Shown one piece after another: positions 36,726-47,127 of a DNA stretch of 64,000 nt. The stretch is from Deltaproteobacteria bacterium. Lineage in GTDB: Bacteria > Desulfobacterota > BSN033 > UBA1163. Below the pieces are notes generated by a model. It made no database searches. It was not told the origin of the DNA and saw nothing but the letters and a program-made list of their open reading frames with translations. Position numbers and translations under genes: made by a program. Position 1 is the first letter of the stretch. Every line of letters begins with the position of its first letter. The stretch spans positions 55,431 to 119,430 of the forward strand of contig JAGVBT010000164.1 in assembly GCA_020059605.1 (NCBI GenBank), written 5' to 3'.

Positions 36726-38027
36726 ATGGGTATGAACAGGGTGATGTGCAGGATGAGGATGATTCTTTTTGCTGTGGTTCTTCTGTCGGCATTGATAGCA
36801 AGGGCCGCATGGGCCGACCCGCAGAAGGTTCTTTCAGCGATCGATGCCCACAACAACAATTGCAGGGCCGTCTCACAGAAGATCTTCGATTTCAAGGAAC
36901 TCGGCCAGCAGGAGTTTAAGAGTTCCGCACTTCTCAAGGAGGAGTTGCAGAAGCTGGGATTTAAGGTGGAAGGAGATCTCAAGGTCCCGGCTGATTTGGT
37001 AAAAGATGGAATTTCAAAAACAGGGTTCCGAGCCGAATTGGCGGGGAAAGGACCCGGGCCAACCATTACGATTATGCTGGAATATGATGCTCTTAAAAAT
37101 GGTCATGCCTGCGGCCATAATCTCATTGCCACTTCAGGTCTTCTTGCGGCAGCCGGTCTTGCACAGGTGATGAAGGAGACACCGGGGCGAATCCTCGTGA
37201 TCGGGACCCCTGATGAGGAAAGGGGATCTCTCGGCGGAGGTAAAATTGCTCTTCTGGAAGGAGGGCACTTCGACGGGTCGGATATTGTCTTGATCACGCA
37301 TCCCGGGGACCGTTGGAGCGTGGACCAGAGACTCCTCGCGATGAAAAGGGCCACCTTTATTTTTAAAGGGAAGGCTTCTCATGCCGCTTTTGCACCTCAT
37401 AAGGGGATCAGCGCCCTGGATGCCGTGATTCTCACGTTTAATGGAACCGATATGCTTCGAGAACATGTCCGTCAGGATGTCCGGATCCATGGCATCATCA
37501 AAAAGGGAGGAGATTTGGTCAACGTTGTTCCTGAATTGGCAGAGACAGAGTTTTCCGTCCGGGCACTCGACACAGCAACGATGGAGGAAACCTATAAAAA
37601 GGTTATCAACTGTGCAAAAGCCGGAGAGCTGGCCACAGGAGCAAAGCTTGAATTCAAAGAACCCCGGACCTCTCTTAAGGCCCCGATCGGTATTCCCGCT
37701 TATACAAAGATGGTGCTGGAACAGATCAGGGCAATTGGCGTGGGGGATCATGAGATCAAGGATTTTACCGAATTTGCTTCATCGGACCTTGGGAACGTAG
37801 GGCATGCCTATCCGACGGCAAATTTGTGGTTTAAAATTGCACCGGAAGGAACGCCCCTTCATTCGGATGCCTTTCGGGAGGCCGCCAGTTCTGAAGAAGG
37901 CTGGAAAGCAACAGTCGTCGCGGCAAAGGTCATTGCGTTAACTGCCTATGATCTTTTAACCCATCCGGATAAGGTCAAAGCGATCCAGGAAAAGTTCCAG
38001 GAATTGAAAGCGAAAGAAGGGAAATAG
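36726..38027 (+). CDS. M20-family amidohydrolase with signal peptide
   Basis: MLEYDALKNGHACGHNLIA, GTPDEERGSLGGGKIALLEGG, KASHAAFAPHKGISALDAVI, FASSDLGNVGHAYPTANLWF. Confidence 0.9.
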   Translation: MGMNRVMCRMRMILFAVVLLSALIARAAWADPQKVLSAIDAHNNNCRAVSQKIFDFKELGQQEFKSSALLKEELQKLGFKVEGDLKVPADLVKDGISKTGFRAELAGKGPGPTITIMLEYDALKNGHACGHNLIATSGLLAAAGLAQVMKETPGRILVIGTPDEERGSLGGGKIALLEGGHFDGSDIVLITHPGDRWSVDQRLLAMKRATFIFKGKASHAAFAPHKGISALDAVILTFNGTDMLREHVRQDVRIHGIIKKGGDLVNVVPELAETEFSVRALDTATMEETYKKVINCAKAGELATGAKLEFKEPRTSLKAPIGIPAYTKMVLEQIRAIGVGDHEIKDFTEFASSDLGNVGHAYPTANLWFKIAPEGTPLHSDAFREAASSEEGWKATVVAAKVIALTAYDLLTHPDKVKAIQEKFQELKAKEGK

Positions 38028-38064
38028 AGAAACCGGGTTTCAGGTTGAGACTTCGGGGCCTGGC

Positions 38065-39549
38065 TTATAATGAGCGTAAGCCCTTGAGCCGGCGTTTCAG
38101 GCGGCTCAAGAGGGGTAATTTTTCGAAGACATAGAGGCCCTCCCGATGGGTTAGGGAGACCTTATTGCCGATCTTCAACTTTTTGGGGGAGTGGTAATCC
38201 GGGTTGCAGGCCAACAGCCTTTCCCCTGACTCTGTTTTGACAAAACCGAAGGTCAGGGGCGAACGGAACCCTTCCGGGGTGGCATAGAGCGTTGTAAAGG
38301 TTTCCAGGACTCCGATGCCCCCTGCCGGCGGGGAGGGAGAATCCTTCTGTGAAACAATCAACTCCGGTTGGTAATCCGGCCTCCAGCCCGGCTTCGCCAC
38401 CCTGTTCCGGTCGCTCTTTTCCAGAATCGTGACCAGATTATTGTTCCCCAGGCCTCCGATGCTCTGGGCCAAGCCGACCTCCGTTTGCTCCAATTGCCTC
38501 CGTTCTCCCGCTTCCCCTCTCATTTGAGAAGCGATCTCCACGATCTGGGCAAGACCTGATGCCCCCACCGGATGACCTCTTGATTTAAGTCCTCCTGATG
38601 GATTGACCGGAAACCTTCCGCGGAGTTGGGTTGCCCCTTCTTCCAGGGCTTTCCATCCCTCTCCCGGCGGGAAGAAACCCAGGTCCTCTGTCCCGATGAT
38701 TTCAAATGGAGTGAAAGCGTCATGCACTTCTGCGAACCGGATATCGGAGGGATTGAGTTGCGCCATCGTGTAAGCCTTCAGGGCGGCTTCCTTGGTTGAG
38801 TTGAAAGAAGTCAGGGAAGCCCGGTGCCGGACCGCCAGGGTATCCGTTGCATGGCCGATGCCAGAGACTTTAACGGCAGTGGGTTGTGAGGTGAGGATGA
38901 GGGCGGCCGCTCCATCCGTGATCGGGGCGCAATCATAAAGGCGCAGGGGGTAAGAAACCATCTGGCTCTTCAGGTAGTCTTCCCGGGTGATCGTCTTTCT
39001 GAACTGGGCACGGGGATTGAGGGCCCCATTAAAATGGTTCTTGATGGCCACGAGAGAAAGAATGGTTTCCAACTTTGAATTGGGGAGTTGATAATCCCTC
39101 CCATATTTTTGCGCGATCATGGCTGCAAGGGCGGGCATGGTCGCCCCATATCTTCGCTCGGACCGGTCGATCACCTCTGAAAGAATACGGGTCGTTTTGG
39201 CGGTTGAAAGGTGAGTCATTTTTTCACCAGCCAGAATGAGGACATTCTTCAAATGGCCGGAGGCAACCGCATAGAAAGCCGTCTCAAAAGCGCCTGCGCC
39301 GGTGGAAGAGGCTGTTTCCACCCGCGTGGAGGGAATGCCTGCCATGCCAATCGAATCCGCAAGGAGAGCTGCGAAATTGGAGTCCCCCACAAATTCCTCG
39401 ACGTTCATCACTCCAATATAGATGGCATCCACCCGGTCCAGTTGAGCCTGTTTCAATGCAAGCGCTGCCGCTTCTCCCATCATCTTTTCGAGCGAATCTT
39501 TTGTTTTTCCGAATTTCGTCATTCCTACGCCCGAGACATATACATCCAT
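38065..39549 (-). CDS. Thiolase-family protein fused to a C-terminal DUF35/OB-fold-like region
   Basis: GMTKFGKTKDSLEKM, VETASSTGAGAFETAFYAVASG, GGLKSRGHPVGASGLAQIVE, QSIGGLGNNNLVTIL; C-terminal ETFTTLYATPEGFRSPLTFGFVKTESGERLLACNPDYHSPKKLKIGNKVSL. Confidence 0.85.
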   Translation of the reverse strand: MDVYVSGVGMTKFGKTKDSLEKMMGEAAALALKQAQLDRVDAIYIGVMNVEEFVGDSNFAALLADSIGMAGIPSTRVETASSTGAGAFETAFYAVASGHLKNVLILAGEKMTHLSTAKTTRILSEVIDRSERRYGATMPALAAMIAQKYGRDYQLPNSKLETILSLVAIKNHFNGALNPRAQFRKTITREDYLKSQMVSYPLRLYDCAPITDGAAALILTSQPTAVKVSGIGHATDTLAVRHRASLTSFNSTKEAALKAYTMAQLNPSDIRFAEVHDAFTPFEIIGTEDLGFFPPGEGWKALEEGATQLRGRFPVNPSGGLKSRGHPVGASGLAQIVEIASQMRGEAGERRQLEQTEVGLAQSIGGLGNNNLVTILEKSDRNRVAKPGWRPDYQPELIVSQKDSPSPPAGGIGVLETFTTLYATPEGFRSPLTFGFVKTESGERLLACNPDYHSPKKLKIGNKVSLTHREGLYVFEKLPLLSRLKRRLKGLRSL

Positions 39550-39934
39550 TCTTTCTCTCCGCAGACGAGCATTACGTAATCATCATAAAATAAAAAAATT
39601 GAATTTAACAGGCCGGGCTCGAGTATCCAGCATCCACATGCGAGTCTCCCTGTCTGCCGAAGCCTTGGCACAGGCAGGAATTTGAGTTTCGACTATGACA
39701 AACATTAATATGGAAAAGGGACAGACTTCTGACATTGTATAACTCATTGATATTATGATAATTTTATTTGTGAAATTTTTTATTTTGACCTATTTCACGG
39801 GAGGTATTATATTTATTCTGGATCTGATCTTAAGTTAATGTCGGGGTTTTGAACTTCTTTTTACCTGCCCTTATCAGACCCTATTGAGTTTATTAAATTT
39901 CATGAAGGTGGTTTAGTCAGAGGGTTTCAAGAAG

Positions 39935-40942
39935 ATGGATGAGATCAGTTACCAAAAATTTTTAACCACGAGGATCAGCGATCTCGACCTCAATGTGGAT
40001 GAGAGTCTGGGCCACTGCCTTAAGAGACTGAAGAGGGAACTGAGGCTTCGCCGGATCCATCTCTGGCCTGATTTCTATTTCGGAAATGAGTGGGGCTGTG
40101 TTAACAAGACAATTTCGATCAGCGTTCCTTTTTATTATGCCAGGCCTGAATTGAAAGAGCTTGAAGGAGATGTTCCAGCGGGTGAGGGTCTCATCAAGAC
40201 CCTTCGCCATGAGACAGGCCATGCCGTCAATTATGCGTATCGCCTCTGGCAACGGAAGGATACGAGAGATATTTTCGGGGATTTTAACAAGAAATACAGA
40301 GACGGATATCTTTACAGGGTGAACCCCTGGTCCAAGAGTTATGTCCGCCACCTTCATTACCTGGGCGATCCCCATTATGCCCAGAAACACCCGGACGAGG
40401 ACTGGGCAGAGACATTTGCCATCTGGCTCGACCCGAGGTCCCACTGGGAGAGAAAATACAGGAACTGGCCCAATGCCCTTGAGAAATTGACCTATATGAA
40501 TCGTTTGATGAAGGAGGTCGTAGGAAATGAGCCGGTCTACCCGAAAAGGAAGAGGGAAGGGGAATATACGGCCATCGAAGAGACCGTTTCAGAGTGGTGG
40601 GGGCTGGATGGGGAGATGCTGGACCAGGAACTCCAGGAATATCTCAACGACATGAATGAACTTTTCGGCAGGCCGGCCAACGGCCGTAGGAAACTGCTTC
40701 CCGCATGGAGATTGATTAGGAAATATGCAAGGCCTTTGACGGAACAGGTCAGCCAGTGGATCTGGGGATCGAACCGGCACACAGTTCGGAAAAGCCTTCG
40801 CCGATGGGAGGCGATCTGCAGAAATGAATTCCTGGGATACCTTCCCGAGGAAGAAGAGAAGAAGTTGATCGAATTGACGACCCTCCTCACCTACCACGCG
40901 GTATCCGGAGCCCGCCGTCATCGCCGGAGATCAAGCGGGTAA
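39935..40942 (+). CDS. Putative zinc-binding metallopeptidase-like protein
   Basis: LRHETGHAVNYAYRLW (HExxH) and downstream HPDEDWAETFAIWLDP. Confidence 0.75.
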   Translation: MDEISYQKFLTTRISDLDLNVDESLGHCLKRLKRELRLRRIHLWPDFYFGNEWGCVNKTISISVPFYYARPELKELEGDVPAGEGLIKTLRHETGHAVNYAYRLWQRKDTRDIFGDFNKKYRDGYLYRVNPWSKSYVRHLHYLGDPHYAQKHPDEDWAETFAIWLDPRSHWERKYRNWPNALEKLTYMNRLMKEVVGNEPVYPKRKREGEYTAIEETVSEWWGLDGEMLDQELQEYLNDMNELFGRPANGRRKLLPAWRLIRKYARPLTEQVSQWIWGSNRHTVRKSLRRWEAICRNEFLGYLPEEEEKKLIELTTLLTYHAVSGARRHRRRSSG

Positions 40943-41022
40943 CCCGACCAGGGAGCCGGCAACCCTTTTGCTTTTGTGTCTCGTCGATTGACGAAACCCC
41001 CGGGTTAGATTAAAAAACATTC

Positions 41023-43185
41023 ATGATTTCCTCAGAAACAAATTGCCTCCCGGCGGTGGTCCTATTGTTCATGCTTCTCGCCTTTCCTTTTTCCTCCGCA
41101 TGTGCCTGGGAATTTTATGCCTTCCGCATGCCGGGTTCGGATTGCACCCTCTGCCATATCCACCCTGAAAGTGGCTCATTGAATCAGGAGGGTTCTCTAT
41201 TCCTTCAAAGGGGATACCGGTATCCATTCACCCTGAAGGGCGCCTTCTTCTATTGTTTGGCCATTGTCATTTTTTTTGTGATCTTCTTTGGCCTCCGTCG
41301 CCGGTACCGCTTGTGGCGTAGCGGAAGAAATGGAATGGTGTGGAGTCACTGGAAGGAGAGGTGGAAGGGCCTCTTCTCAAACGTGTTGGGACACCGGACG
41401 GTTTTAAGGGAGATCTTTCCCGGACTGAGTCACCTTCTTCTCTTCTGGTCTTTCCTCATCCTGGGCCTGGCGGTATTGATCATTCTCCTCCAGGAATATC
41501 TCATTTTCCCCCTCACCCGGGCCAGATGGATCGGCCCGGACGCCTATCCTTATTTCCGTTTCGTCCTGGACGGTGCGGGGGTGCTCGGCGTGGCGGGCAC
41601 TGTCCTCCTGACCGGCCGTAGATACCTGGGGCGACCGGAAGCGCTGGATGAGCAGAAAACCGACCTTCTCTCTCTCCTTCTTCTATTTTTCATTTTTTTG
41701 ACGGGTTTTTTGACAACCGGCATCAGGAATCAGGCCTATCTCTCACCGTGGTCGTCATGGTCTCCGGCGGCCACCGGTATTGCCTCCGTTTTTCTAAGCT
41801 TTTTTCCTCATGGGAACGGCCCCACTGGATGGTTGTCCATGATCTGGTGGATTCATATTGCTTTATCGACGGTCTTTTTTTCTTACCTTCCGTTCTCCAA
41901 TCTCCTCCACCTCTTTTCGTCGCCTCTCAACATTCTTTTGAGGAACCTGGAGACCAAAGGCGCTCTGAGTAAAATGGACCTTGAGGGTTCGGAGCCCTTC
42001 GGAGTGACAAGCATGGAAGAGTTCACATGGAAGGACCTGCTGGAGCTGGATGCCTGCACACGATGCGGCCGCTGCCAGGAGAACTGCCCGGCGCATCTCA
42101 CCCGGAAACATCTGAACCCGAAAGGAGTGGTTCAAAATCTGAAGCGGGGCATGGAAAGCCTCAAGGCGGGGAAAAAGGGCCCGCAGGTCATCGGAGAGAT
42201 TGTAACGGAAGAGGAGATTTGGGAGTGCACCACCTGTCGCAACTGCCTGGAACACTGTCCTGTTTTCATTGAGCCAATGACAAAGTTGTTGGAGTTTCGG
42301 AGAAGCCTCGTGCTTAATCGAGGGAAGGTTCCGAAGGAGACCCAGTTCGCTTTTCGGAATATTGAAAGGAAAGGAAATCCCTGGGGATTTGATCCGGCCA
42401 GGAGGATGTGGTGGGCAAAGGATTTGGGGGTCAAAGAGCTGGCCCCCGGAGAGCAGGTCGATTTCCTTTTCTGGGTCGGGTGTTATGGTTCGTACGATGA
42501 CCGCAATATTGTCGTGGCCACCGGTCTGATCCGGATTCTGAACCGGGCCGGATTCCGTTTTGGTGTTTTGGGAAGTTCCGAGTGGTGTTGCGGCATCGAC
42601 CTCCGGAGAATGGGGAACGAATACCTTTTCCAGCTGAATGTGGAGAAAAATATCGACCGGCTCAAACAGTTAAAGTTCGAGAAGATCATCACCGCCTGCC
42701 CGCATTGTTTTAACACCCTGAAAAATGAATACTCGCAGTTCGGGGGGAGGTATGAAGTCGTCCATTATACCGCGCTCCTTGACGAATTGTTCCTTCAAAA
42801 AAGGCTCACCGTTAAAAAAGAGGAGAGGCCAAGAAGGATCACCTATCATGACTCTTGCTATCTCGGCCGTTATAACGGCGGCTACGATCCACCTCGCCGG
42901 ATTCTTGGCAAGATGGAGGGATTTTTTCTATCGGAAATGGAGAGGCGCCGGGAGAAGGGATTCTGCTGCGGAGGGGGAGGATGCCACATGTGGATGGAAG
43001 AGAGGGCCGGGAAGCGGATCAATGAGACAAGAGTCCTGCAGGCCCTAAAGACAGGGGCCGAAGTCCTTGCCACGGCATGTCCCCTTTGTTTGACCTCCCT
43101 TGACTCGGCCATCAAGGTGCTCAATGCGGATGACCGGATTGAAGTGAAGGATATCCTCGAATTGGTCGCGGAGAGAATGGAATGA
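41023..43185 (+). CDS. Membrane Fe-S oxidoreductase: CxxCH motif, NarI-like TM region, 4Fe-4S and CCG (HdrD/GlpC-like) domains
   Basis: SDCTLCHIHPESG, multiple TM helices, CTRCGRCQENCP, CTTCRNCLEHCP, CGIDLRRMG, HDSCYLGRYN, GFCCGGGGCHMW, ATACPLCLTSL. Confidence 0.88.
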   Translation: MISSETNCLPAVVLLFMLLAFPFSSACAWEFYAFRMPGSDCTLCHIHPESGSLNQEGSLFLQRGYRYPFTLKGAFFYCLAIVIFFVIFFGLRRRYRLWRSGRNGMVWSHWKERWKGLFSNVLGHRTVLREIFPGLSHLLLFWSFLILGLAVLIILLQEYLIFPLTRARWIGPDAYPYFRFVLDGAGVLGVAGTVLLTGRRYLGRPEALDEQKTDLLSLLLLFFIFLTGFLTTGIRNQAYLSPWSSWSPAATGIASVFLSFFPHGNGPTGWLSMIWWIHIALSTVFFSYLPFSNLLHLFSSPLNILLRNLETKGALSKMDLEGSEPFGVTSMEEFTWKDLLELDACTRCGRCQENCPAHLTRKHLNPKGVVQNLKRGMESLKAGKKGPQVIGEIVTEEEIWECTTCRNCLEHCPVFIEPMTKLLEFRRSLVLNRGKVPKETQFAFRNIERKGNPWGFDPARRMWWAKDLGVKELAPGEQVDFLFWVGCYGSYDDRNIVVATGLIRILNRAGFRFGVLGSSEWCCGIDLRRMGNEYLFQLNVEKNIDRLKQLKFEKIITACPHCFNTLKNEYSQFGGRYEVVHYTALLDELFLQKRLTVKKEERPRRITYHDSCYLGRYNGGYDPPRRILGKMEGFFLSEMERRREKGFCCGGGGCHMWMEERAGKRINETRVLQALKTGAEVLATACPLCLTSLDSAIKVLNADDRIEVKDILELVAERME

Positions 43186-43253
43186 CCATGAAATGTGGAG
43201 TTCTAAAGCTTTGCGTTTTTACTCCGGACACCGGACTCAATTACGCCGAACGA

Positions 43254-43907
43254 TTATAATATGACGGTCTTCCTGATGACCCGGACGATCTCTTCGGGTT
43301 CGTCAATGACCTGAAAGATACTTAAATCTTCGGTCGAGATCCTTCCTTCCTTCAGCACCACCTCTTTGATCCAGTTCAAAAGGCCCTTCCAGTAATTCGA
43401 TCCGACCAGGATCACTGGGAAAGGTTTGATCTTGTGGGTTTGGATGAGCGTGACCGACTCAAAGAGCTCGTCCATCGTTCCAAAACCGCCCGGGAGAATG
43501 ACATAGGCGACCGCATACTTGACAAACATGACTTTCCGGACGAAGAAGTAGCGGAATTTTAAATTGATGTTGGAGTAGGGATTCGGTTTTTGTTCCAGCG
43601 GAAGTTCGATGTTGAGACCGATCGATTTCCCTCCGGCCGAAGAAGCCCCTTTGTTCGCCGCCTCCATGACCCCAGGTCCTCCGCCCGTGATCACACTAAA
43701 TCCATTCTCCGCAAGGACCTGGCCAATTCGTTCCGCTTTCTGATAGACCTTGTCCTCAGGTTTGGCCCTGGTGGAGCCGAAGATGCTTACCGCAGGACGA
43801 TATCCGGCCAGGGCATCAAATCCTTCCACAAACTCCGCCATGATGTGGAACATCCTCCAGGATTCCTGGGGTGTTATGCTATCGACAACATACTGATGAT
43901 TTGTCAT
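43254..43907 (-). CDS. LOG-family (Rossmann lysine-decarboxylase-like) protein
   Basis: SIFGSTRAKPEDKVYQKA, VITGGGPGVMEAANKGA, YVILPGGFGTMDELFE (PGGxGT). Confidence 0.92.
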   Translation of the reverse strand: MTNHQYVVDSITPQESWRMFHIMAEFVEGFDALAGYRPAVSIFGSTRAKPEDKVYQKAERIGQVLAENGFSVITGGGPGVMEAANKGASSAGGKSIGLNIELPLEQKPNPYSNINLKFRYFFVRKVMFVKYAVAYVILPGGFGTMDELFESVTLIQTHKIKPFPVILVGSNYWKGLLNWIKEVVLKEGRISTEDLSIFQVIDEPEEIVRVIRKTVIL

Positions 43908-44137
43908 AGTTCCTCCCTGCCACCATTATGAGGTCTATTTGGATATTCGTCAATGGCCCCGGGTTTTTCATATCTCGGTTTTCCATTGAAAATTGAGGGG
44001 TTTTATATTAGGAAGAAGGGAGTTTTTATTCAAAGTTCGCCTGCCTGCCGTTAAGCAGGGAGTTCGGTGTTCGGAGTCCGGAGAAAAAACTTTAAACGAA
44101 TTCGGTAAGCAAATTAAGATGAGTTAAAGGAGAGACG

Positions 44138-45751
44138 ATGAGAATCGAATTTCTGGGAGGGGTTCGAACCGTAACCGGTTCATCCACCCTTTTAGAAAAA
44201 GGTTCGTTAAAATGGCTTGTCGATTGCGGGATGTTCCAGGGCGGCAAAGAGATCGAGAAGAGAAATCATCATACCGGTCCTTATCACCCCCCAAGCCTCT
44301 CCTTCATCCTCCTGACGCATGCCCATATTGATCACAGCGGCCTCATCCCCAAGCTGGTCCGGGAAGGATTTCGGGGAAAGGTCATCTGCACCCGGGCAAC
44401 TTTTGACCTGTGCGAGTTGATGCTGAAGGACAGCGGCCATATCCAGGAGATGGAGGCGGAATGGAGGAACCGTAAGAAAAGACGGTCCGGCGGAAAGGCT
44501 CCCCCCCCTCTTTATACAGTTGAAGATGCGGAGAGAAGTCTTCAACTCTTTTCTCCTGTCCATTACGACGAGGTCCTCTCCTTGACCGATGGACTCAAGG
44601 TAAGGTTTCAGGACGCAGGCCATATCCTGGGATCGGCCATCATCGAACTCTGGGTGGAAGAGGGAGGAAAGGAGAAGAAACTGGTCTTCTCAGGAGACCT
44701 CGGAAACTCGGATCAGCCCATCGTCAGGGATCCTGCCGTTATCAGAGACGCGGATCTGCTTTGGGTGGAATCGACCTATGGAAATCGGCTCCATAAGTCG
44801 AGGGAAGAGACCGTTCAAGAACTGTTAAAGGTTGTCCGGAAAGCGATTGACAACCGGGCCAAGGTGATCATTCCGGCATTTGCCGTGGAACGAACCCAGA
44901 ATATCATCTACACGCTCGGCCAATTTATCAGAGAGGGGCTGATCCCATCGCTCCCCGTCTATATCGACAGTCCTCTGGCCATCTCAGCCACCGAGATCTT
45001 CAAGAAGAATTCAGACTGCTTTGACCGGGAAACCGGGGAAATCCTTTTGCGAGGGGAAACCCCTTTGGACCTGCCCGAAGTCATCTACACCCGGACAACG
45101 GAGGAGTCAAAAGCGATCAACGAGGTTGATGGCCCGGGGATCATCGTCTCCGCAAGCGGGATGTGTGATGCGGGAAGGATCAAACACCATTTAAAGCATC
45201 ACCTCTGGAGAAAGGAGTCCCACATCGTCTTCATGGGCTACCAGGGAGAAGGAACAATCGGGAGACGGATCGTCGATGGGGCAAAGAGTGTCCGACTCTT
45301 CGGAGAGGAGATTGCGGTCAGGGCCCACATCCATACCCTGGGGGGATTCTCCGCCCATGCGGATCAACAGGGGATCCTCGAATGGCTTTCCCGCTTTGAG
45401 AACCCACCGGAGGAAATTTTCGTCAACCATGGAGAGGAGAAGGTTTCCATGGAACTGAGCCGCCTCATCCATGAACGGTTCCATGTCAAAACCAGCGTGC
45501 CTCAGTGGAGAGAGAAAAGAATTCTCTTTGCTCCCGAAGACAGGCGGATCTTCGAAGAGGTGGGCGAAGAAGAGGCCCCTTCCGAACCGGCATTTCATCT
45601 TCTTATGAGGCATCTGGACAGGAACTACAAGAGGCTTCGAAAAAAATTGAAGAGGTGGAAAAAGATGGGACCGGAGTTGGAAGGGGTCCAGCATTTGAGA
45701 CAACTGGAAGAAGTGAATCGAAAGATCGAAGAATTGGAATCGGAGCTATAG
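44138..45751 (+). CDS. MBL-fold beta-CASP RNA-processing exonuclease-like protein
   Basis: MRIEFLGGVRTVTGSSTLLE, LTHAHIDHSGLIPKLV, FSGDLGN, IPAFAVERTQNIIYTL, IIVSASGMCDAGRIKHHL, HIHTLGGFSAHADQQGIL. Confidence 0.93.
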   Translation: MRIEFLGGVRTVTGSSTLLEKGSLKWLVDCGMFQGGKEIEKRNHHTGPYHPPSLSFILLTHAHIDHSGLIPKLVREGFRGKVICTRATFDLCELMLKDSGHIQEMEAEWRNRKKRRSGGKAPPPLYTVEDAERSLQLFSPVHYDEVLSLTDGLKVRFQDAGHILGSAIIELWVEEGGKEKKLVFSGDLGNSDQPIVRDPAVIRDADLLWVESTYGNRLHKSREETVQELLKVVRKAIDNRAKVIIPAFAVERTQNIIYTLGQFIREGLIPSLPVYIDSPLAISATEIFKKNSDCFDRETGEILLRGETPLDLPEVIYTRTTEESKAINEVDGPGIIVSASGMCDAGRIKHHLKHHLWRKESHIVFMGYQGEGTIGRRIVDGAKSVRLFGEEIAVRAHIHTLGGFSAHADQQGILEWLSRFENPPEEIFVNHGEEKVSMELSRLIHERFHVKTSVPQWREKRILFAPEDRRIFEEVGEEEAPSEPAFHLLMRHLDRNYKRLRKKLKRWKKMGPELEGVQHLRQLEEVNRKIEELESEL

Positions 45752-45820
45752 AAGTAATTCGGATTGCGGATTTCGAATTGCGGAATTAAAAATTAATTTA
45801 GAAAAAAAAGGCTACCCATT

Positions 45821-47038
45821 GTGGTTGAATTGATCAAGATCGGTATTGTCTTTTTGGCCGTCATTGCTTTGTTGTATCGAAAGGTTAGCCTCTGGCTGAG
45901 CCTTTTGCTCGCGACCTTCCTGCTTGGAATTCTTTTTCGTCTCCCCTTGCGGAAGATCCTGGTGGATGTCCTCTCGTCCTTCGTCGATGCGAATACACTT
46001 TTAATCCTTGGAGCTTTTGTCTCCATTCTCTTCTTCAGCAACCTCCTGAAGGAGACAGGCCGGATGAACCAGATCCTGGGAGGGTTTCGATCCACGTTGA
46101 AGGATATCCGGCTGGTGATTGCATTGCTCCCGGCGATCATCGGGCTGATGCCCATTATGGGAGGCGCATTGGTCTCCGCCCCTATGGTGGTGGAAGGCTC
46201 GGATGAATTGAAGCTCACGCGGGAACGCAGAACCTTCATCAACTTCTGGTTCCGCCATGTATGGGAATATGTGCTGCCTACCTATCCGGCCCTTATCCTG
46301 GCCGCTTCCCTGATCGGCATTCCCGTAAGAGAATTCTGCTGGATTAACCTTCCCCTCACTCCTGCCGCCATTCTCAGCGGAGTCGTGGTCGGCTACTGGG
46401 GGGTGTCAAAATCGACAAAGGCATATAAACACTTGTCGGGAAGAACAGCGATCTCGATTTTATTGAAAAACCTCGCCCCCCTCCTTTTTGCCCTCATCCT
46501 GGTGGTCGGGTTTAAGGTGGAGCTCGTTTATGCTTTTGGCATCACGACCGCGGGCATGATCCTTCTCTTCCGGGTCAAGTGGGAAAAAATTTTGAAGGGA
46601 TTTAAGGAGAGTCTTGGAGTTGAACTCCTCTTGACCGTGGCCATCGTCATGGGGTTTAAGAAGGTACTGGAATCAACACATTCCATTCCCGCCGTTTCCG
46701 AAGCCTTATCCTCCTTCGGAATTCCGCTCTGGTTGATTGCGATGTTTGTCCCTTTCCTGGTCGGATTGATGACCGGAGTGACCATCGCACCGATAGGAAT
46801 CGGTTTTCCGATCCTGATTCCTCTCCTCCGGGCTCACCCCGACTACCTTTACTATATGATGCTGGCCTTTGCCGGAGGGATATGCGGAGTATTGCTTTCT
46901 CCGCTCCACCTCTGCCTCGTTCTGACCAGGGAGTATTTTAAGGCCGATTGGAAGGGGGTCTATCGTCTCCTCTGGTTTCCGGTGGCTTCGATTTTATTGG
47001 CCGGCCTCTTGTGGACGCTCCTGTTCCACTATCTTTGA
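45821..47038 (+). CDS. DUF401-like multi-TM permease
   Basis: GTG start; IKIGIVFLAVIALLYRKVSLWLSLLLATFLLGILF ... LLPAIIGLMPIMGGALVSAPMVVEGSDELKLTRERRTFINFWFRHVWEYVLPTYPALILAASL. Confidence 0.8.
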   Translation: MVELIKIGIVFLAVIALLYRKVSLWLSLLLATFLLGILFRLPLRKILVDVLSSFVDANTLLILGAFVSILFFSNLLKETGRMNQILGGFRSTLKDIRLVIALLPAIIGLMPIMGGALVSAPMVVEGSDELKLTRERRTFINFWFRHVWEYVLPTYPALILAASLIGIPVREFCWINLPLTPAAILSGVVVGYWGVSKSTKAYKHLSGRTAISILLKNLAPLLFALILVVGFKVELVYAFGITTAGMILLFRVKWEKILKGFKESLGVELLLTVAIVMGFKKVLESTHSIPAVSEALSSFGIPLWLIAMFVPFLVGLMTGVTIAPIGIGFPILIPLLRAHPDYLYYMMLAFAGGICGVLLSPLHLCLVLTREYFKADWKGVYRLLWFPVASILLAGLLWTLLFHYL

Positions 47039-47127
47039 CCGATGGGTAAGCAGGGATGAAAAAGGGAACAGGATTTATTATCACCGGGGTGACGGGACCC
47101 GGGTCCGGCCGAGATGATGCGCAGGGA

